Below are positions 39,195 through 44,224 of a DNA stretch of 44,224 bases, piece by piece; position 1 is the first letter of the stretch; every line of letters begins with the position of its first letter. The notes under the pieces are model-generated. The model was not told the DNA's origin and ran no database searches. It saw only the letters and a program-made list of their open reading frames with translations. The position numbers and the translations under genes are program-made. Origin of the DNA: GCA-020343675 sp964462945 (lineage in GTDB: Bacteria; Planctomycetota; Phycisphaerae; Sedimentisphaerales; Anaerobacaceae). The DNA lies in contig CAYWZW010000043.1 in assembly GCA_964462945.1 (NCBI GenBank), forward strand, positions 1 through 44,224, read 5' to 3'.

Positions 39195-40997
39195 TTAAGC
39201 TTTGCTCTCAGCCTTGGCCTCTCCAGGCTTTCCCTTTTCGGTTTCGCCGGGCTTTTGGGCCTTGGGCCTGTCTGTCTCGGATGCTGGTTTTATCGCCCCG
39301 GCTTCGGGCGGCTTGGAGTCCTCTTGCGTTCTCTCTGCGGCTTTGGCCTTGTCGGCTTCGGCCTTGGCTTTATCGGCCTCGGCCTGAGCTTCGTTGGCTT
39401 TGGCTACTGCTTTGTCGGCCGCGGTTTTGGCCTCCTCGGCGGCTTTTGTCTTTGCTGCGGCCTCGGACCTGGCTCTTTGCGAGTCACTCTTGATCTTTTC
39501 CGCTTCGGTTTTTACCCTGCCCAGCTCCTCTTCGGCTCTGCCGGCTCGTTCGGCCGCTTGTCGGACATCGACTTGGGCCTGTGCTTTTTGGGCCTCGGCC
39601 TCGAGGCGCGCTTGTTCGGCCTCATCGAGCGCCTGCTCGTGTGCCTGCTCACGGGCCTTGAATCCGAAAGGATCGGTGATCGCGTCGCCCAGACCCGCCG
39701 GAGAAGTCCGCTCGTGTTTGCGGCTGATTTCTTTCATCACCTCTTCTTTGGGTCTGCCGTTGGTGGAAATGGTGGGAGTGAGTATGAATATCGTCTCGAC
39801 GGCCCGCTGCTCGGTATCTTCGCTGGAGAACAGAAAGCCAATAATAGGTATATCTTTCAATATCGGAACGCCGCGCACGACGGCGAACTCTTCGTTCTTT
39901 CTCATTCCGCCGATGATGAGGCTTTCGCCCTGCCGGATGCGGTTTTGTTTGTTGTCAATTTGCTTCTTGGTGATGATCGGTATTTGCTTGACGCCTTCGG
40001 GTGTATTCTTCGAGCCGATCAGGATGGATGTCTCCAGGCCGATGTAGCCGTCACCATACACGTGCGCGGTGACTTGAAGCGAGTCGATCACGTCTTCGTA
40101 TAGAGTTGTGGTCTCCAGGTAGTCCGATATCGTGGACCGCATAGTGGTCCGGTCTATCGGTACCTTCTGAGTGTATGAGACTTTGGCCGTGCCGCCGTTG
40201 ACGACCTGGAGCGTCGGGTTCATCAAAATTTTCAGATAGCCCCTCGACTCGAGCAGGTCAACCAGGAGCGTGAAAGCATGGGAGGTGCTCAAGTACCCGA
40301 TGTTCAGGCCCATTCTGGCGCGCGCCACCTCTCTCATGGAGGCCCCGGGGAAGGCGGGCAGGACCTCTCCGCCTTCGTCTATTATTTGTCTGACGGCTGT
40401 TCCAAAAGGCAGGCCGCCGGGCTTCATCGCAATATTCTCACCGAGCAGGTTCTGGATTTCTATCGTGGTCTCCCGGTCAAACGTCTTGTCCGAGTAAATA
40501 TCCGAGATCAGGCAATCGATCTTGACCTGAATCGGAGGGACATCCACCTGGTTGAGCGTCTCAAGCACCGCCTCGACGTCCGCTTGAGCCGGACATCGTA
40601 CGATCAACTGGTTGGTCGCCGGATTGCTGCTGACGGTGTAGTCCGGCGCGACCGTGGGGGGTTTGTCCGGTTTCTCAAAGAGCTTCGTCGCAAATTGCTC
40701 GTGGATGATCTTCTTCAGTTCGTCGGAGGTGTGATACCTGCAGAAGTAGAAAAGTTTCCATTCGGACTTGCCGCCGACGATTTGCTCGGAGATTTTAGGA
40801 GGGGCCCGATAGACATCGGGCACAGCGACGTTTGGCTCGGCAGCCATATTGATTTTCAGCTCGCGGAGCGTCCTCTCTGCCTCAAGCTCGGTATCTGTTT
40901 GAGCAAAGATGGTCCCCCAGCCGCCAATCCACAACACGGCCGCTACAGCCACGATTAGCCCCCCCTTGCGCCCGGTTTTTCGGCTGCTGTTACTCAT
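39195..40997 (-). CDS. Secretin-family outer membrane protein with coiled-coil tail
   Basis: The 600-residue protein has a signal peptide (hydrophobic core about 15-31), an N-terminal domain with a secretin N1-like part (SSNPATNQLIVRCPAQADVE, about 120-139), then a type II/III secretin domain from about 155-420 with the signature IRQGESLIIGGMRKNEEFAV (about 363-382) and GVPILKDIPIIGFLFSS (about 385-401). A long tail of about 160 residues (from about 440) is a charged Ala/Glu/Lys coiled coil. No GspE, GspF or pilin gene is nearby. It could form a stand-alone pore. The start at ATG 40997 has AGGAGG close by. Confidence 0.88.
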   Translation of the reverse strand: MSNSSRKTGRKGGLIVAVAAVLWIGGWGTIFAQTDTELEAERTLRELKINMAAEPNVAVPDVYRAPPKISEQIVGGKSEWKLFYFCRYHTSDELKKIIHEQFATKLFEKPDKPPTVAPDYTVSSNPATNQLIVRCPAQADVEAVLETLNQVDVPPIQVKIDCLISDIYSDKTFDRETTIEIQNLLGENIAMKPGGLPFGTAVRQIIDEGGEVLPAFPGASMREVARARMGLNIGYLSTSHAFTLLVDLLESRGYLKILMNPTLQVVNGGTAKVSYTQKVPIDRTTMRSTISDYLETTTLYEDVIDSLQVTAHVYGDGYIGLETSILIGSKNTPEGVKQIPIITKKQIDNKQNRIRQGESLIIGGMRKNEEFAVVRGVPILKDIPIIGFLFSSEDTEQRAVETIFILTPTISTNGRPKEEVMKEISRKHERTSPAGLGDAITDPFGFKAREQAHEQALDEAEQARLEAEAQKAQAQVDVRQAAERAGRAEEELGRVKTEAEKIKSDSQRARSEAAAKTKAAEEAKTAADKAVAKANEAQAEADKAKAEADKAKAAERTQEDSKPPEAGAIKPASETDRPKAQKPGETEKGKPGEAKAESKA

Positions 40998-41089
40998 ATG
41001 CCTCCTGGCCGCTACGATAATCCCACACTCTGCGAGTGACATGCTTGCATCCAGGCACTGGCGACCCGGATACAGACGGGATTCAGGTT

Positions 41090-41117
41090 ATTATATTGTA
41101 TATCTTCTTATCGTCAA
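41090..41117 (-). promoter_or_regulatory. Strong promoter for the secretin gene
   Basis: On the reverse strand TTGACG (41117-41112) is followed after 16 bases by TATAAT (41095-41090), a near-consensus promoter with a perfect -10 box. Transcription would begin about 85 bases before the secretin ATG. A tract rich in A and T lies upstream. Confidence 0.6.
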
Positions 41118-41194
41118 GTACATTAACGTAAAATTAGCAAAAATATTTTCCTTTTTTGGCCGCCAAATCGCGTTTTTTTATTTTTTTGCGGGTT

Positions 41195-42568
41195 ATGAAA
41201 AGAAAAAAGCAGAAAATCACCGTTGGCCTTGTCCCTTTAGGCTGTCCGAAAAATATCGTAGATAGCGAAAGAATGTTGGCTGAAATCGCCCGGGCGGGCT
41301 TTGCGATAATGACCGAGGCTGATAATGCCGACGTCGTTGTCGTCAATACGTGCGGTTTTATCGCCCCGGCCCAGGCGGAGTCACTCGAAGCCATACGACA
41401 CGCGGTGGACTGTAAGCTCAAGGGCGTGGTAAAAAAAGTTGTCGTTGCGGGCTGCCTTAGTGAAAGATTGGGAGCGGACCTTCTCAGGCAGGTCGAGGGC
41501 ATCGATGTTGTTATCGGCCTCAGTCAGCGGGACAATATTGCCAAAATAATTGAAAGATTTTTTTCTTCCTCGCCGGATTCGGACCAAGAGGCGCCCGATC
41601 GACCCCTCATGTCACCATCTCGCTCTGCACGGGCCGGCCGAATTCCGGATGACAGATGTCGGTTATTGATTACGCCGGGGCATTGGGCGTACCTGCGAAT
41701 CAGCGAGGGCTGCACCCGCCGCTGCTCCTTCTGCACCATACCGTCGATCAGAGGCCGGTTTCGCAGCAAGCCGCAGGACGCCGTTCTCGCCGAGGCCGCA
41801 GAATTAGTCGCCGCGGGCGTCGTCGAGCTGAATGTCATCGCACAAGACACGACGCGCTACGCGCGCGATCTGAAAATCAGAAACGGGTTATCGGCTCTTG
41901 TGAAAGAGTTTGAAAAGTTTGCGGACCTCGCGTGGGTTCGGCTGATGTATCTGTATCCGGCGGGAATTGACGAACTGCTCATTCAGACTATCGCCGAAAG
42001 CACAAAGACCGTCCATTACCTGGATATCCCAATCCAGCACGTCAGCGACGCTATATTGAAGTCGATGCGCCGGCTGGACTCCAAGGACAAACTCCAATGC
42101 CTGATTGAGAGCCTGCGGTCCGCCATGCCCGATATTGTGCTGCGAACGACCATGATGGTCGGCTTTCCCGGCGAGAGCGACCGGCAATTCGAGGAGCTGA
42201 TAGATTTTGTCAAGTGGGCGGAATTTGACGCTTTGGGTTGTTTCAGGTTCTATCCCGAATCCGGGACCGCTGCCGCCGCGATGCCCGGCCAAGTCCCGGA
42301 TGCCGTCAAGCAGCAGCGCCTCGACGAGCTGATGTTGACCCAGCAGAAAATCGTCTTCGCCAGGAACAGATGCAGAATCAGCGGGCGCCTGACCTGTCTG
42401 GTCGATTCGGTTGATCGCGATGGTCTTGGCCGGGGACGGTTTTACGGCCAGGCGCCTGATATCGACAGCGTTTGCATAATCAGAAACTGCTCGGCGCAGC
42501 CCGGCCGGTTCATCGACACGAAGATCGTCGGGACGCAGGACTATGACTTGCTCGTTGAGCAAATTTAG
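41195..42568 (+). CDS. rimO: Ribosomal protein S12 methylthiotransferase RimO
   Basis: The 457-residue enzyme adds a methylthio group to Asp of ribosomal protein S12. It has the N-terminal UPF0004 domain with three cluster cysteines (C17 in PLGCPKNIVDSE, C53 in NTCGF, C87 in VAGCLSER) and the radical-SAM motif CTRRCSFCTIPSIRGRFRS with C173, C177 and C180. The TRAM domain lies at the C-terminus. The start of IVDSERM and the LGCPKN motif distinguish it from MiaB. ATG at 41195 is selected over an earlier frame because the N-terminus then begins at the domain. Confidence 0.94.
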   Translation: MKRKKQKITVGLVPLGCPKNIVDSERMLAEIARAGFAIMTEADNADVVVVNTCGFIAPAQAESLEAIRHAVDCKLKGVVKKVVVAGCLSERLGADLLRQVEGIDVVIGLSQRDNIAKIIERFFSSSPDSDQEAPDRPLMSPSRSARAGRIPDDRCRLLITPGHWAYLRISEGCTRRCSFCTIPSIRGRFRSKPQDAVLAEAAELVAAGVVELNVIAQDTTRYARDLKIRNGLSALVKEFEKFADLAWVRLMYLYPAGIDELLIQTIAESTKTVHYLDIPIQHVSDAILKSMRRLDSKDKLQCLIESLRSAMPDIVLRTTMMVGFPGESDRQFEELIDFVKWAEFDALGCFRFYPESGTAAAAMPGQVPDAVKQQRLDELMLTQQKIVFARNRCRISGRLTCLVDSVDRDGLGRGRFYGQAPDIDSVCIIRNCSAQPGRFIDTKIVGTQDYDLLVEQI

Positions 42569-42605
42569 TATTGAATTGTATCGCTAAAAAAGTAAACTTC
42601 AGATC

Positions 42606-43229
42606 ATGCTAAGACTTATCCCGAATATACTGACTTTTGGCCGGCTCGTCTTGACCATTGTCTTTTTGGTGATGATTCTTTTGGCCCCGCCATGTTACGC
42701 CAACGGCGAAGTGCCGTTTCCCGGTTTTCTCGACGTCGCCTTTATTGTTTTTATCGTCGCGGGCCTGACCGATATTGTGGACGGCATCGCGGCCCGCAGG
42801 TTCAACGTGGCCAGCAAGTTCGGCCGAATGGTGGACCCGCTCGTGGACAAAATCCTCGTCTGCGGCGCATTTACCTGCTTTGCAGTAATTGGCGAGCCGA
42901 AGCTTTTCGGCCTCGGGCCCGTGGCCTTGGCGGTCATTCATTGGTCGGTGCTGGGCATTCTGGTCGCCAGAGAAGCATACGTGACGGTGCTGCGCCATGT
43001 TGCCGAGGCTCGCGGCGTCAACTTTGCCGCCACGGCTTCCGGCAAGGTCAAGATGTTTTTACAGACCTTCGCGATCGGCACGGTGGTCATCAAAATGGCC
43101 CACGTCCAGACCGCCGCGTGGGGCTATTGGTTCACGGCCGTGACGTTTGCGATGATGCTGGCGGTCACGGTGATTTCGGGCCTGCGAGCCACCCAGCGAA
43201 GCTCCTGGAAGAAAGCAACAGCACAATAA
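42606..43229 (+). CDS. pgsA: CDP-diacylglycerol--glycerol-3-phosphate phosphatidyltransferase
   Basis: The 207-residue integral membrane protein contains the CDP-alcohol phosphatidyltransferase signature: DGIAARRFNVASKFGRMVDP at 59-78 and the closing D of LVDKIL, which supplies metal ligands. It makes phosphatidylglycerophosphate, the first step to phosphatidylglycerol. NILTFGRLVLT is the typical N-terminus. It follows rimO by 37 bases and precedes the GH16 gene by 17 bases. Discrimination from other CDP-alcohol transferases rests on the N-terminal motif and length. Confidence 0.92.
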   Translation: MLRLIPNILTFGRLVLTIVFLVMILLAPPCYANGEVPFPGFLDVAFIVFIVAGLTDIVDGIAARRFNVASKFGRMVDPLVDKILVCGAFTCFAVIGEPKLFGLGPVALAVIHWSVLGILVAREAYVTVLRHVAEARGVNFAATASGKVKMFLQTFAIGTVVIKMAHVQTAAWGYWFTAVTFAMMLAVTVISGLRATQRSSWKKATAQ

Positions 43230-43246
43230 TTTACTACGGGAGGAAC

Positions 43247-44224
43247 ATGAAACCTCAATTGCGAGCTCTATTAAAGTCCGTGGTCTTCTGCTCGGCGTTT
43301 TGCGCGTTTGCCGAGTCGGTGCCGCCGGCGCAGACAATCGCCAAAGCGGGTGAAATGGAAAAAGCGCAAGAGTTCCTGCCGGCGATTCCCGAAGGCCAAC
43401 GCTGGACCTTGGCGTGGAGCGATGAGTTCAGCGGCACACAGATCGACCAGTCCAAGTGGGAGATCTTGGGCGACTCGAAGCGCCGCGACGGCTACTGGGT
43501 CAAGGAAGATTCCTACCTCGACGGTCAGGGCAATCTGATCCTTCGCACGAAGCAGGCTGGCGAGCGGTTCACCAGCGGCGCCGTGCGGACTCGGGGCAAG
43601 TTCGAGCACGCCTTCGGCTACTGGGTCTGCCGCTGCAAGTTCCCCACGCAGGAAGGGCACTGGCCGGCGTTCTGGCTCATGGCGGGCGGCGTAAACAAGG
43701 TCGGCGACGAGGGCCGGGACGACACGGAAATTGACATCATGGAAAAGCCGTGGCGAGAAGACAAGATTACGCAGAACCTGCACTGGGACGGCTACGGCAA
43801 AGCGCACAAAAGCGCCGGCACCGGCGAGATTACGATCCCCGGCGTCAGTGAGGGCTTCCATACGTTCGGGCTGCACTGGACACCGGAGCAATACGTTTTT
43901 TACGTTGACGGCAAAGAGACCTGGCGCACCAGCGCCGGCGGCGTCTCGCGGATCCCGGAATACGCAAAGCTCACCGAGGAAATCGGCAAATGGGGTGGTG
44001 ACATCAAGAAGGCCAAGCTGCCGGATTACTTCGTGGTCGATTACGTCCGCGTCTATGACGTGGCCGAGCAGGGCGGCTCCGCCGAGCAAAAAGAGATTAT
44101 TGCAAAAGCCGTGAATGTAAAGCCCTCGCCGCGGCAGCTCGCCTGGCAGGAATTGGAGTTCATCGGCTTTGTAATACTATCCATCAGAATGTTGTTTTTC
44201 GTGCGTCATTTTTATGCCGCCCGT
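43247..44224 (+). CDS. Secreted GH16 glycosidase fused to the start of a GH29 fucosidase-like domain (3' partial)
   Basis: The reading frame from ATG 43247 stays open to the window end (326 codons). A signal-like N-terminus (1-29) is followed by a GH16 domain: WSDEFSG (57-63), GAVRTRGKFEHAFGYWVCRC (111-130), HWPAFWLMAGG (138-148) and the catalytic EIDIME (161-166) with Glu161 and Glu166. The domain closes with VVDYVRVYD near 263-271. A linker follows and then SPRQLAWQELEFIGF (294-308), which is the usual start of GH29 alpha-L-fucosidases, normally continuing HFGMNTF. Here it continues ILSIRMLFFV instead. The substrate is probably an algal or plant beta-glucan or galactan. Confidence 0.85.
   Translation, partial: MKPQLRALLKSVVFCSAFCAFAESVPPAQTIAKAGEMEKAQEFLPAIPEGQRWTLAWSDEFSGTQIDQSKWEILGDSKRRDGYWVKEDSYLDGQGNLILRTKQAGERFTSGAVRTRGKFEHAFGYWVCRCKFPTQEGHWPAFWLMAGGVNKVGDEGRDDTEIDIMEKPWREDKITQNLHWDGYGKAHKSAGTGEITIPGVSEGFHTFGLHWTPEQYVFYVDGKETWRTSAGGVSRIPEYAKLTEEIGKWGGDIKKAKLPDYFVVDYVRVYDVAEQGGSAEQKEIIAKAVNVKPSPRQLAWQELEFIGFVILSIRMLFFVRHFYAAR

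Noticed and set aside
39096..40103. Forward frame of 335 codons, rich in Gly, Leu and Phe, opposite the secretin tail
   Set aside because: Its glycine- and leucine-rich look is the reverse complement of the Ala/Glu/Lys coiled-coil repeat and is not a membrane protein.
1..44224. CRISPR arrays and tRNA or rRNA genes
   Set aside because: Direct repeats here are few and irregularly spaced and without uniform spacers; no tRNA T-arm or rRNA segment was recognised by eye. A covariance-model search would be the decisive check.

Overview
The window looks like a chromosomal segment of an uncultured, anaerobic-type planctomycete, most likely class Phycisphaerae. This is inference from gene content and style: a small acidic protein family typical of planctomycetes (3370-3615), extended RpsB and CsrA tails, many mid-sized membrane and lipoprotein genes without close homologues, a carbohydrate-active enzyme, and intergenic DNA packed with degenerate human-text-like short repeats. 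No rRNA, tRNA or CRISPR array was recognised. The base composition is moderately GC-rich, with AT-richer islands at about 0.8-2.9 kb, 22.4-23.5 kb and 29.2-30.0 kb that look acquired.

Layout. 1-4.2 kb is accessory DNA: dispersed repeats, a three-gene cassette (two membrane proteins plus an Apea-like HEPN protein) and a small planctomycete protein. 4.2-10.2 kb holds a tRNA-dihydrouridine synthase, a truncated copy of the small planctomycete gene, a dGTPase-like HD hydrolase, a HIT hydrolase, two tandem related lipoproteins and an RDD membrane protein. 10.4-14.2 kb has ilvD followed by a DUF433/DUF5615 toxin-antitoxin pair, behind which lies a second diverged copy of the ilvD 3' end, and then a MNT/HEPN pair. 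14.2-15.1 kb has two YkgJ-type cysteine-cluster proteins. 15.1-19.7 kb is a reverse-strand cell-wall operon murC-murB-ddl-ftsQ, with a palindromic MITE-like element between murB and ddl. 20.1-22.3 kb has a membrane protein, csrA and a small PLD-type protein. 22.4-24.2 kb is the overlapping pair TcmP and three-Cys-motif (Gp37/Gp68-like) protein.

24.4-30.7 kb carries a collapsed transporter gene, asd, truA, a four-helix-bundle protein flanked by inverted repeats, a glycosyltransferase, DUF3795, YjbQ, a HEPN protein with an overlapping unknown partner, and a LysE-type exporter. 30.7-41.0 kb is on the reverse strand: a YihY-type membrane protein, a large AsmA-like protein, the translation/nucleotide operon rpsB-tsf-pyrH-frr, an unknown planctomycete protein and an orphan secretin with a long coiled-coil tail. 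41.2-44.2 kb runs forward with rimO, pgsA and a secreted GH16 glycosidase that continues into the first residues of a GH29 fucosidase-like domain before homology stops abruptly near the window end.

The core genes form ordinary housekeeping units: peptidoglycan precursor synthesis and division (murC, murB, ddl, ftsQ, with asd supplying aspartate semialdehyde), ribosome biogenesis and modification (rpsB, tsf, frr, rimO, truA, dus), and envelope lipids and outer-membrane functions (pgsA, AsmA-like, secretin, lipoproteins). The most interesting material is accessory: the HEPN cassette at 0.8-2.9 kb, the TcmP pair, the toxin-antitoxin pair at the ilvD tail, the 186-bp palindromic element in the mur operon, and the interrupted GH16-GH29 fusion.
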